Below, piece by piece: positions 1 to 11,426 of a stretch of 64,000 bases of DNA. The stretch's first letter is position 1; each line of letters begins with the position of its first letter. A program made the position numbers and the translations under genes. The stretch comes from Oscheius tipulae. Taxonomy: Eukaryota; Nematoda; Chromadorea; Rhabditida; Rhabditidae. The stretch spans positions 3,596,001-3,660,000 of the forward strand of contig JASJZH010000006.1 of assembly GCA_037178975.1 (NCBI GenBank). Reading direction: 5' to 3'. The notes beneath the pieces were generated by a model. It was not told where the DNA came from. It did no database searches and saw only the letters and a program-made list of their open reading frames with translations.

Positions 1-1
1 C

Positions 2-1345
2 CTAGTAGTTCTTGTTCGTGCGCCTGATTCACCGAGGTATAGAACGGCTGATGCACAAAATGTAGAGAGTTACAGGTATCTCTTCAAGTCAGGATTTGAT
101 GAAGAAGGTCGGAAAGCATTAAGCTACTATCAGGTTCGTATCAGCTAAAGCATTGCATTCTCCTATTATTTAGAGCAGCGCCGATGCAAGAATTTCCGAG
201 GAAGAAATTCTGGGTGAAATCAATTTTGTAAATTCGAATGCAGTTCATGATCTCATTTTGCAATTAAGTTGGACAACGACAGGGATGAGAATTCGAACTC
301 GATGAAACAGGACAACGCAACTGTTTGCGATATGTGGAAAAGATTCAAGGCATACATCTACCATTTTGAAAGACTGTCATCGTTTTCAGGATGGGCTCTT
401 TGTCCGGCCTCTTTTCTTGGCAGCAATTGTTCAAGGATTTGTGCACTTAGACGACTGGGTATGCATGTTTTGCTCAAACCAGTGCGCCGTTTCAGCTTTG
501 GGTCTCCTATTCTACCCCAATTTTCGAGAAAAACGGAATGTCGTCATCGGAAGCTCAAAGATATTCTCTAATGATGTCTATCCCACAAACACTTGTCAGT
601 ATCGGACTCATTCGGTAAGATAAAAACTGTATAAAAAAAAAGAGTCTTAGCTACTTCGATAAGTTCACAAGAAAGCAGCTTCTCATTTGGCCCTCTTGTG
701 CCAGCGCAGTCTTTGCACTCATGGCAGCTTACTGTCTCGCACACAAAGGTACTATAATGGAAACAAAACACAAAACATATTTAGGGACCACCCTCGGAAG
801 TCCGATCTGGCTCGCTTATTTTGCCATGCTCGATCTCTGTACCGCAGCGATTAGTGGAGAGAGCGCCTACGCAATTGTGCCTGAACTATTCCTATCACAG
901 GATAAAGTTCTCGGAACGGCCATCGTTGGAATTTTCCAGGTACTTTCTTAACTTATGATAGAACAAAACAATTGTTAAGAATGCGTTTGGAGGCATTTTA
1001 TCCAACTATATTTTGACTTTTATAAATACTGTCGGAACCTCCAGCGTCCTCGTCCCCTTCGCCATCTTCAATTTCGGCTACAGTTTGTTCAACTGGTTCA
1101 ACTTACCAGAAACATCTAACAAGAGCGCTCAGGTACCAAATTTAGGTAGTGTAGATAGATTCCTTTTACAGGAAGTTTCGGCCCACTTCTCCAAGGACCT
1201 GCCCTTCAAAAAGCTTTTCTATGTGTTGCGAAACTCTCTTCCGAAGCCGGTACAAGCCTTCACCTTTGTTATCAATGTTTTCTTCCTTACGGTTCTGATC
1301 CATTTCTGTTTTAAAGTTTGGCAGGTAGCCACGGTTGGATTCTAA
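2..1345 (+). CDS. SLC2-type facilitative sugar transporter, 3' part
   Basis: This is the C-terminal two-thirds of a major-facilitator sugar carrier; its 5' exons lie left of the window. Nine exons (2-133, 174-227, 269-349, 390-458, 496-614, 651-748, 785-939, 980-1132, 1172-1345) join in one frame to give about 344 residues. The family marks are a PDSPRY motif after TM6 (normally PESPR), a long cytoplasmic loop, a YSTPIFEKNG segment in the TM7 region as in GLUT proteins, and a LPETSNKSAQEV motif after TM12 (normally PETKGKT). Several hydrophobic segments lie between. One intron (350-389) has a GC donor instead of GT. The protein should move hexoses or a related small solute across a membrane; the substrate cannot be read from the sequence. 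Family assignment is firm, the exact orthologue is not. Confidence 0.85.
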
Positions 1346-1428
1346 CGGGTTACCTAGGAATACTCCCTTGAAGAATGATCATACTTTACCGGTTCTGTTT
1401 GTATATTGTGCAAATACAAAATCGTCAT

Positions 1429-1434
1429 AATAAA
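1429..1434 (+). terminator. Poly(A) signal for the sugar transporter
   Basis: An AATAAA hexamer lies 84 nt after the transporter stop codon. A second one at 1725-1730 could serve a longer 3' UTR. The stretch 1346-1985 shows no other coding signal apart from a possible leader exon at 1920-1987. Confidence 0.5.
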
Positions 1435-1987
1435 AAGTTGCTTTACCAGTATTTAGCGGAACCGTTTCAGGGAAGTGAACTACACGACACTATGAAGTTG
1501 AGTCTGCTGGCAAATGCTTTTTTCTTTGTACGAAAGACGACCTTTTCTTCTGGTACCTGCCAACAGTGTAACTGTTAAACGACGTAGATCATTGTCGCCG
1601 CTTCCAATAGTAACGGTTTAGTTAGTCGGTTTAGACGAGGGAATGACTAGTTGTTCAGTTTTGATGTTCTGAAAAGCACCCATTTTTTTGGTTGTTTTTG
1701 TATATTTTCCACTAAGATATAGGAAATAAACTAAGCATAGTTTCCCCTACGATCTAGAATTCTATTCATTGCCGACTAACTATTCTATTGGCAAAGTGCA
1801 ATCATGAACCATCACGTGTCCGTCATGGGCTCTTGCTGCCTTGCACTTTTGCGAACACAGTCTTTTTTCTCGCAATGCTGATATAAAAGCCTCGGTGAGA
1901 CCGACAGAGCCACCGAAACATGCAGCGCCTCGAGTGTGTCTCTAGAAGCCTCTTAGCATCTCCTCGTCTAATCCTTCGGGTCTTCAG

Positions 1988-2833
1988 GTAAACATGAAAC
2001 AACATGTTTTCTATTCAAAGTTTCCAGGGCTTTGAACCGGAACAATATGCTGAGAAATCGTCGTATCTTCGAGCTTGGGATTCCCTTCGTGCCGCATTGA
2101 CTCATCTTAGAGCCGAAGTTGTCGTCTACAACAAAAAAGTGGGTTATAATGCCCTGTCTATTCAAACATTTCGGTTCAGGTTCCAAACGCCCCGGTCGTG
2201 TCGGAGGTTGGAAGCACTGCTTTTATTCATGACGGGGCTGCTTTCGTCCCTAAGCAGAAGTCGTTGAGAGGGATCGTGAGGAGGCAGTTCATGGACGAGT
2301 GGGCACAAAAGCGTGGCTTTCGTGTTAAGCACATCACCGGCATAAATTGTAGATCTTTAATCAGAGACCAGAGTCGACTTTGGCTGTTCAATATCGCGCG
2401 GTGTTCTTCGATACGGTAATCTGATTCTTACTAGAAAAAAGACTTCAGCCGAGAGATGTCGGAACCCTGTTATCACTATTGAGACCAAGAGCATCCATTC
2501 TTGCCTGACCAAGCTGGACACAGGGCTCTGCCCTTTGGATGGCAAAAATGCTTTAATTGGCCTTCGATGATGAGACCTTTGCCATGTTGGCGTCTAGGAT
2601 GAAACTCATTGAGGTGGGTCATGAGCCAATGTTTCTCTCTAATTAAAAGTTTAGGTTCCGATTGATGAATCAAATATGTCTGCAATTCTATCGTCCTCGG
2701 AAATAATGTGATCATCAACCGAGGATGCGACCAGACAGCCCAACGGCTCCAACAACTTGGCTATTCTTCCTTCATTGTCGATTTGACAATGTTCCGTGGA
2801 GGACCTCAGTGGTTCGCTCTCCGAATCGCATAA
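1988..2833 (+). pseudogene. Amidinotransferase / dimethylargininase-like pseudogene
   Basis: Fragments in shifting frames follow the order of the arginine deiminase/DDAH/amidinotransferase fold. A piece ending AWDSLRAALTHL and a VGSTAFIHDGAAFV piece match the start of the family. They are followed by GNLILTRKKTSAE, then LTKLDTGLCPLDGKNALI, FDDETFAML, and finally NSIVLGNNVIINRGCD leading to RGGPQWFALRIA and a stop at 2831. At least two frame breaks are needed, near 2550-2560 and near 2680, and others probably near 2350-2400. Two catalytic positions are also changed: the His of the HLDTCFCPL-type motif reads Lys, and the Cys of the C-terminal GGAxxCL motif is absent. An AATAAA at 2863 follows. 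A possible leader exon (1920-1987, starting MQRLEC and Arg-rich) may have belonged to it. I call it a decayed gene; indel errors in the assembly are the alternative. Confidence 0.6.
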
Positions 2834-3320
2834 ACGTGTAGCTTTACTTTGGGTTTGTACCCAATAAAGGTTTCTTCCTAATGGATTACTCATCAAAAAT
2901 GGCCTCAGACTCGTGTGTTAGCTCCGTCATGTGATTGTTCTTGACAATAAGACGTCCTCTAGGCGAAATTGTTGCATCCCGAGGTATTCTTCAAACAAAG
3001 CAGCCATGATTGAGGCAATGGATCAAGAGAGCCCTGACGTTTTTGAAGCTAGCAACCTAGAAAACATGCTACGCCATCGGATAATAATGTAACTTGAGCT
3101 GCTCATACAAACAAGAGGCCGTATCAGTTCGGACAACTTTATATCAATTATACATGTGTAAAAGACGACTGAGATCACAATGGAAGTTGTAGGTGGAACC
3201 ATGCCATTTTGGAACAAATGCTTGGTATATACATTGTAAATCACCGGAAAGTGGTTTCCACCTTCAAAACCCATGGCACACCGTAATGCGAACATGACAA
3301 TTAGGCTAACAGTGTAAATA
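2834..3320. other. Intergenic, converging 3' ends
   Basis: This stretch lies between the pseudogene (+) and the end of the GPCR (-), so it holds two 3' UTRs. Apart from the AATAAA at 2863-2868 I see no coding exon or structured element. Confidence 0.4.
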
Positions 3321-5467
3321 TCAGAGCCACTCGACAGAACTGTCTGATATTTTTGAATCTTCTTCCTTCTTCTCAATCACCTGCGAATTGTATATATCAT
3401 TGAAAGACAGCTTTGCGGGAGGTTCCAGTAAGCGTCCTGGTGAGTTCCGACTGGAGGAGGAAAGCTTGTGGCCGTTGGGAGGCAGAAGGCGATCCGAAAC
3501 GGAACCATCTATACAGGAGGAACTTCTGAAGTAATGTGCTCTACAATGCAATGAGCAAAAGTTTACCTGGATTGTAAATTCGACCGTGATCGAAAAGGAG
3601 AAAGTTTCATCAGAGCTTGTCCACTATCGACTCCGACAGTCTTCAAATGAGTCCCCATGTTCTGAAGGTTCACGAGGAATGGGCTACGACCCTGGAATCG
3701 TTCCCTGTTTTGGTTGACACCGATTCTTACCTGTGATGTGCTGTTGCCGTTATCTACCAAGGTGCTGGTCACTGGAGCCGAGCGTACAGCATTGCTCGGA
3801 CGACCAGTTGAATTCCTCAGATTTCTGTTGAGGAATGCGTAGAAGAGCCAGTTGAATGCACTCTGACAGAATGGGAAAAGGTGCAGAAGACACATCCAAA
3901 AGACGTGACTGAATGGCATCTCAACATTCTGGTAGTTCCGCTCGTAAAAATTCGGCTCTTTTTCCTTCAGCAATGTCAAGTTGACCGAATAGCAGGTTGC
4001 ATTCTCTCTGTCTCTGATGTAGTAGGCAGTGAGATCAACACTTGAGTCATTGTGAAAGACATTGTCCTCGACGGGCGACGGAAGAACTGCAAATAAGCTG
4101 TTAGTCGTTTGCACCAGAGTTTATATGTTCTTTTAGCACCGATGTTATTCCCGAGGAACAAAACTCATCAGGGCCATTTGGTGCCAGATGTTGTCTGAGA
4201 CTTTTCTAGGGGCAGAGTTGGAAACTACAATCCCACGCGGGGCAGCGCCTACAAGACATATTTAATTTCAAGGCTACAAGGAGCAAAAATGACTCATGTT
4301 CTGAACTTTCCTGAAAAAAAACCAGCACGTGTTGCAGCTTTAAACACTCGCGTTTGTTTATTAGTTTCGCTTATCTCAAGTGGTTTGAAAGGACGATCGG
4401 AATTGCTAAGAACCCGAGTTATCACACCTATTTTCCACGTTAAAAGACGTTTTTACGACAACGAGGAAACGTTTCTGGCTAAACAAACGTATCTCCCAGC
4501 ACATGCTTCAAAACTCGCTGAAATATTTAGCACTGGTTAACGAAACAATTGAAGAAGGTGCCTCACACACCCACTCAGGTCCCTTTTCTAGAAAGTTGCT
4601 GGGAAGAAGTCGTTAAGGTCGCAATCACCAAATTATCATTCTCGCGTCATTTTATCGCTTTGAGTGTGCTGCGAAAAAGAGAACAAAACACTTACAATCC
4701 ATGAGGACCAGGAAATAGACGCGAAGACACCAATATGGGGTCCAGCAGAAGAAATAGAAAGCGACGACCATCACAGAGCACTTGAGTACACGCGAAAGAG
4801 ATATGCTTGTCTTTCTTCCCACGCTCGAATACCGAGTATGACGATAGAGTTTGGCGAGAATTGCCATATAAACCGATAGGATGATAACAAGTGGTAGAAT
4901 GTAGCAGAAGATCACTTGAATCATGTCGAATATTCGGTCTGAATGAAGTGAACACTTCTTGACACACTGGTCATTGGCATCTTTCATGTCTTGTACTTGA
5001 GCCCAGTGAGCTATTGGTATGATGAAAACCAAGGAAGCTGCCCCGAATAGAAGTATTATACACAAGGCAAAGCGCGTCTGTCTTAACCAGACCAGCTTGG
5101 GTCGGCAGATCGCGATATACCGGTCGATGGAGAGAGCTGTCAAAACCATCGGCGAAAAGTTCTTGTTCATGGCTTCGCATACGTAGATCATCCGACAGAA
5201 AAAGTTCCCCATGGTAAAGTTCTGCTGATGGAAGCCATGGATGATGAGAGGTACCGGAACGATCGAAATAAGATCTACTACCGATAGTAGGATGAGATAA
5301 ATGTAGGCAGAACTGTGGATAGTGGGCTTGGGAGATCTGCTTGCACTACCGTAGCCGAGAAGTTGAGTAAAAACGGTAAACAGTACCCAGCAGTTGCCGA
5401 TTAGTGTCGCGATGCCCAAGGCTATAAAAGAAAATGTGAGAATGATGATGTCGAGCTCCATGGACAT
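3321..5467 (-). CDS. Neuropeptide GPCR, somatostatin/allatostatin-C receptor-like
   Basis: This is a rhodopsin-family G-protein-coupled receptor. Exon one (5467 down to 4696) carries TM1 with the GN motif (LIGNCWVL), TM2 with SVVDL, an extracellular Cys before TM3, the DRY motif (SIDRYIAICRP), TM4, TM5 and TM6 with FFCWTPYW. After an intron of about 600 nt, a second exon (4088 down to 3567) supplies TM7 with FNWLFYAF in the NPxxY position, then a long Ser/Pro-rich tail. A 41-nt intron leads to a last exon ending at 3321. Phases agree at both junctions. TM1 begins only five residues after the chosen Met, so a short N-terminal exon may be missing; the first ATG after the upstream CTCACAG acceptor is out of frame. 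The ligand is probably a small peptide, inferred from the TM2-TM3 similarity. Confidence 0.8.
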
Positions 5468-8400
5468 CGCCGTCTACCATGGCACTGTGAGAAGGCGGGG
5501 CTGGACTGAAGCCCGGAGGATCACTTCTGCGAGGCAGCACAGAGAAGGTGGAGACGAGAGAGGTAGGCGGGTCTAAAACAGAAGGCTTTTCATTGTACTA
5601 AGATATTGGCATTATTCAGCAAGTAATCATAAGAATGGATACTCAAGGAAAAGATGAAAGGAACAGGCAGAGAGGCTGGAGATGTTTCTTTCGAGCCGGT
5701 TATTTGATAGACTACCAACTGATAAGAAAGGGGAAGCACGGGGCAATCGTCACCTCACATTTTCACTGATTCATAGGAATTTCAAAAACAATAGGATTGG
5801 ATGACCGGAAGTGTCAAAACAATGTTTTGTTTGGCATTCGGAAAACCTTGGAAACAAGGGAGCCATAATTGTTGGTCCGCAAGTATCGTCTTACATTGAC
5901 TAGAGAATGGATATGTTTGGCCTTAAAAACTCTAGTGTTTATGAGTTTCAACCATTTTTTACTGGATGGGAAGATTAGAAACCACACTTCTCGGTAATGA
6001 AGCAGGAAAGGCGCGAGAAAAACGCATGACTTGTTATGGATAGTGAGACATCGAAAAGAGCGCAAACAGATGGAGAAAAAGGCTTGTTGTTAAAGGAAAA
6101 TGTTTTTAACAGTCGTTACTGCAACGGAAATCAGCATTACTCTAAATCCAAGTTGCCAGGCAGACATAAACACGGACATCTGGAGGATTCCCCTCCTCCT
6201 ACGCTCAATCGCACGAAAATTTCTTTCTGCAATTGCAACAGATGTATATAGAGGATGTGCGAGTTTTCTATGGGAAGTGAGCAAGATTACTTTTCCTGTG
6301 ACCTGTGTCTGCAATACGTAGAAGCGACAAAAAGCTCATGGCAGACAGCTAAAATAGTTTGTAGGGGCTGAAGGAATATCTACAAATAGAGTCAATGGAA
6401 ACAGACAATTATCTCACGGGATCTAGGCGGAGCCTGTTGATAGCATGATAGCAGCCAAACTTTTCAATTACCCATCACGTTGTTGGCTCGCTGTGTTATT
6501 GCAATGATAAAAAGGAGCGGACTGTTTGAAAGCCTTAAAGTTATTGACAGAAAAAGAAATGCGGCACTAATTGTCTTGTCAACAAAGCTTTTAGCAAAAA
6601 CTGTTCAACAATCGTTTGGAGAATCTTTGCCGGTGAGATCAAGGCAAATATTATTCTCTTCAATAGTGGAAAGTGCAGAAGAAAGGAAAGCGACTTTTAG
6701 AGGATCTTTCTGAGTACAAAACAAGCGAGGAAGCCGTAGATTTAAGACTGCTAAAATCTCGGTCCAGAGAACTGGCCCACCGTTTCGGATTTCACGAGAT
6801 ACGCTTTCATGAGCGCCGTCTCCCCTATTCAAAAGGAAACGCCTGGCTTTTTACCGAAACAGCTGCAGTTATAGAAAGCGCTATCCACCAAACTGGAGAA
6901 GAAGACAAGAAAAGAGGAAGCCAGTGAACAAACAAACTAAGAGAGTGTGAAAAACCATGACTTTGGCGAAAAGAACTCCTTGAGTGCGCACAAAACAAAG
7001 ACAGGAAGATACAATCCGTCTCCCTGGACAGAGTTCCTACAGATTGGTAGCAATCAGCTGGTCTCCCACGCACAAAAAGGGATGCACGGAAGTTGTAGCA
7101 GAACGATATATCAGATTAGTAATACGGAATAACATGTGGAGAAACTATGGAGCCATCGGTCTTCGCCTATTTGCGCACCGGTCGGCACTGATTGGAGCTA
7201 AAAGCCGAGCGGGCAAACAGTCATTAGTGAATGAAACCGAAAACGGGATGCTGAGGTGTGGGCGAACAGCGGATGACCAGCGGGAAGACGCCTCATCAGA
7301 ATTTTAAAAGTTGGCGGTCTTTTTAAAGCTTTGTGTGACGTGCAATTGTAGACTTTCTGATGACGGAACGTGGGAAAGTGCAATGGAAACATGTGAAAAA
7401 GACAAAACGTACACTTCTATCTTTAAGAAGAGCCGGACATAAAGCAGATAATGTGTCTGTTTTGTTGTAACAGACGGGCATGTGCAGCAAAAAGAAGGCG
7501 GCTGAACTCTAACCTCACGCGCCAAATGTTTCGTGGTGATTGCAAACATAACCACACATGAATTTAACCCGATTATCCTGTCATATATTATGTTTCATGA
7601 TGATAGTTGATCTCCGGGATAGGTGACAGTCGCCACAATTCAAGTCTGCCGCAAGACAGATGGAGTGGTCATCGAAAGGACTAACAATGTCCCCAGCCAC
7701 TCTCGTCTCTTATTGCAACTGCCCAGCTTCATCAAAGAAGGTCATTTTTCTTTTTGCTGCATCCTCATTTAAAACCTACTATACAAATGTTATGCGAAAA
7801 ACAGGAACTATAGGATTGGTTCCTGTTAAGAACGGATTTGAGACTTATGCCGAAGGTCGCGTGTGCTCTCCGTTTCGAGTGAATTATGCCTAACTTGCTT
7901 TAGGTGGGCCGCTGTGCAAAAGCTGCAGTTCTTTTCATAAAAATATGGGAGTGTGAGGCTATGGCATTTGTTTCTTTTTTGGAAAGACGGGACTAATATC
8001 TTAAGCAGGATTTTGACAGACATGTAATAAGCCAAAGAAGTTTGATATTTGATGTGAAACATATAGAATATCAAAAAAGCAGGATACACTCCCTATTAAA
8101 GCCTTTCTTTTCCATTCTGAATGAACTAAACAGAAGAAAATAAACGACACGTCATTAAATATTTCTAGTGGTCTGGTCGTATGGGAATGCTATAAATAGC
8201 GAGGCATCCCGTCGGGTGGTCCATATAGAGAGTGTAGCATTAATGGTAGGCATAATCTGGTGAAGTCAACAGGATTGGGTTTCATCGGCTAGTGCAGGGC
8301 TTTAGAAAATCAGAACAATGGCTGGGAACTCGTATCATGCTACCACTTGTCTTCAGAGGAAGACAGCTTACTTATCTCTTGTTGAGGATCGCGGTAAACA

Positions 8401-8997
8401 TGAATGGACAACAGTTGTTAGCGACTAGTCTTCGCAAGCAAGAGTACAAAAAGAGGAAGTGGTCAGAGGGTGGAGTAGAGTTCAATTAGGGAAGAAGAAG
8501 GTGTTAGACTGAGTTGTCACTAGCAGGGAGATCTCATAACGCGTTCAGGACGGCAGCCGCTCCCGATGTAAAACCGCTGTTGACATTGGTAGAACATATG
8601 CATGACAGTTTAATGTGCCGTCGGGTCGGTCCAGTTGTTTTATCACATTAGAAAAATTCTCACACGCTCGACTGGGAAGTGTGTTCTTTAATCGCCGAGG
8701 GACTGACTCAGCTGTGGGAAGCGGACTGATACAAAAGGAACACTGGTGACGACTGTTGGAGATTGATTTACACGCCTCCTACGCCTCAATTGGCATCGTT
8801 CCCTGCCCGCACACCAACAAGTCAAAAAACAATTCTTCATGGAATACGAAAAGGTTTAGTGCTACCAAGGAGGACGAACACAAGTATAAACAGATGGGGT
8901 TAGTCAGCTACACTAGCATGATTTAGACGTATGCAACGGGATCGACCTCTTCAATCCTGAGAGACTGCTCCTTAGGGAACCGAATTGTTCCATAGAC
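5468..8997. other. Gene-free stretch of 3.5 kb
   Basis: It lies between the GPCR start (transcribed leftwards) and the end of the first P450. The ORFs here are short, overlap on both strands and match no family I know; no series of phase-consistent exons was found. It presumably holds the GPCR promoter. A short motif (ccgtcgggt followed by ggtcca) occurs near 8210 and, with one extra base, near 8620. Confidence 0.4.
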
Positions 8998-10869
8998 CTA
9001 AACTAAAGTCATTTGCCTAACAAAAAAGTCACTTGCCGGGGTGAGATCCAATTCCGCGTTCGGGGAGGGGAAGAACTTGAACCTATAAAAACAAGATACT
9101 AACGAGAAAACAACCCGCGCACTTCTGGACAAAACTGGCTATAGTAAGGAACAGCTCAACCCGGGCCAATCCTTCTCCTGCACACTGTCGTTTGCCCAGT
9201 CCGAAAACGAGGGTCTGCGATGCAAGGTCCTAAAGAGCGTAGAAATTGTGTTCGTTCTAGCTTACAGCATTGTAGCTTCCATCCGTCTTCAAAAACCTTT
9301 CAGGTCGCAAAACTTCAGGGTCCGGGTACTTCTTATCATCAATCAGGGATCCATAGACTTGGGGAAGGAAGAGAGTACCTGCTGGGAAAGCATGTCCCAT
9401 TAGTGTGATTTCCTATAAATGGGTGAAAACTGACAAGTGCTGTCTACCTCATTGCTCTTTCTCATAATGTTAACCGGGAAGACATTTGAAACTCTCTGCA
9501 GTTCAGTCACGAACGCAGAAGTGTACGGCATGTTCACTTTGTCTTTCATGGTGGGTAGTCTCTCGAATCCGACAACGTTTGCCACCTCTCTTCTTATTTT
9601 CTCCTAATCACTATTGTTTTAGTTCAGGTCGTTTTTTACCTGAACGTCAGGATTTGCTGTCAGCAGCAGCAAACCCCATCGTAATGTAGTAGTTGTTGTT
9701 TCCATTCCGGCAAAGAAAAAATCCGAACAGACATTGTACAGCTGTGGCAATCTGTTAATTAGAAAATACTACCAGGAACATTATGTATAGACTTACGTTA
9801 AATATTCACTAGTTCCTATCTTCTGGTAGTAGGCCTGCACAAAGCAGGATGGCTCCTGGTCTTTCGTATAATATTCGAGAGCATCTTTCACGTCGTTTTT
9901 TACATGAGTGAGGCACTGAACTAAGGTTTACAAGCATAGACACAGAACTTACATCGGCATATTTATCGTGGTGGCGACCAGCTACTTTATAGCCAAGCCA
10001 CGGAAGCTTTTTGGTGCTGGGAAGAGCCTATATTTCGCATTAATAACGTTGTGGGAGAGTTACACCATGGCAACGATGGCCCAGCTATCGTCCAGAAGCT
10101 CTTTTAACATCTTGGTCACCCTCTCTACGTAGTTCATAAGACGTTTACAGCTATTGTGAGGGTAGCTGAAGCCGTAAAGGAGCTGGTTGATGATATTAGC
10201 GACAAGAACCTATGTTGCCATCCTACTACCTTCTTATGTTTGGACATACTTGAATTGGCCACCTGAAGTCAACATTGTTTTTGTCAGCTTCTTTTTGAAT
10301 GCGCTCGATGCAGCGTTCTATCTGCTCTTGTACCTAAACAGCATCTTAACACAATTTTTGGTAGCCAACCTTTTCCTCCATCACATTCTTTCCAACACCA
10401 AAGTCTCTAAGAATATGAATTGCTGTACGTCTTTGTTCTCTCCAATTTTCTCCCGAAGAGAATGTGACTCCGCCATTAGGAGTGCTTTGAAAGAGATCGT
10501 CAGGAAAACGTCCAGATCGATCGGAGAGGGCATCTCCTATAACGGCTTGTATACCTGGTTGCATGCCAACAGTACCATGATTAGTCAAAGCATCCTTGAT
10601 CACATCGTATCTCATTAAAGCAACCATAGGCTCGTCGAACATCCAAAATGTGAAAATGTCTCCGTACTTCTTTCTCCAGTTCTCAAGCTCCTCGTGCATA
10701 AGGTTTGGATCTTTTATCTTCAACTAGGTATTAAACGAAAAAGTATAAATACCTGAAGAATGTTTCCAAAGAAGGGAACTGGGAATGGTCCTTTCGGATA
10801 CTTGGACACCCGGTAGTAGAAATACCCGACATAAGCCAAGACAGCAAGAGGAAGTAAGAGTAAGATCAT
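8998..10869 (-). CDS. Cytochrome P450, CYP2 clan (copy 1)
   Basis: This is a full-length haem-thiolate monooxygenase, presumably anchored in the ER, that oxidises small lipophilic compounds with electrons from P450 reductase. It starts MILLLLPL, a membrane anchor, followed by the hinge YPKGPFPVPFFGN. Next come NWREQRRTAIHILRDFG (helix C), AGMETTTTTLRW (I-helix oxygen-binding region), ELQR (ExxR), RPERF, and the haem loop FGLGKRQCAGE with the axial Cys. The last exon ends DFFVRQMTLV and stops at 8998. About eleven exons are separated by introns of 30-45 nt and all frames close. The helix C and haem-loop sequences resemble worm CYP33/CYP14-type proteins. An upstream in-frame ATG at 10941 exists, but the start at 10869 gives the usual P450 N-terminus. 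It is a tandem paralogue of the next gene. Confidence 0.9.
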
Positions 10870-11426
10870 TGTAACTGAAACCTCGACATATAGAAGAACC
10901 AACAAATGCTTTTGAAGTTCAGAACTAGGATGGAGGAACATGCTCGGCCTTTGCTTTTATAGAGGGTGGTTTCATAATACCGCTTTCGCAAGAGGCAGGT
11001 TGAGAGTATAAGTGCGCAAAGACCATAGGCCGAGCGGCACAAAGCAATCAGAGACTGTGTGTTGAAAGAACTTCTCTGGGTGTTCGATAGCACTATCTCA
11101 GAGCAGAATGTTGTTATAAGCTTCTGAGTACATAATAGAAAGAACAAATGCTCCCCTTCCGCAATTAATACAATTATTTTAATCACTATCATGAATCATC
11201 ACCTAAAAAGCTTGTTGTTGCGATATGCTCGCTACTGCCGAGTTGTGAAATTCGACAATTAAACCCACATCTAGTTTTAGACACAGTGTTATATCAGAGA
11301 ACATCCAGAGAAGTTCTCTCAACATTGTATGCAAAAAGATACCTATGAATGTTTTCAATAGGAACAGGTATAGAGAATCTGACTTCATAAATGAATTCAA
11401 AGTTATAACATAATGTATTTATCAAT
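10870..11426. other. Spacer between the tandem P450 genes
   Basis: These 557 nt hold the promoter of copy 1 and the 3' UTR of copy 2. Two reverse-strand ORFs cross it, but their sequences are low-complexity hydrophobic and show no domain. Confidence 0.4.

Noticed and set aside
3541-3566. Apparent 26-nt intron in the first GPCR
   Set aside because: Using the next acceptor (TTCAG) gives a 41-nt intron in the same frame.
10187-10618. 143-codon forward ORF
   Set aside because: It is antisense to P450 exons that carry clear motifs; a shadow.
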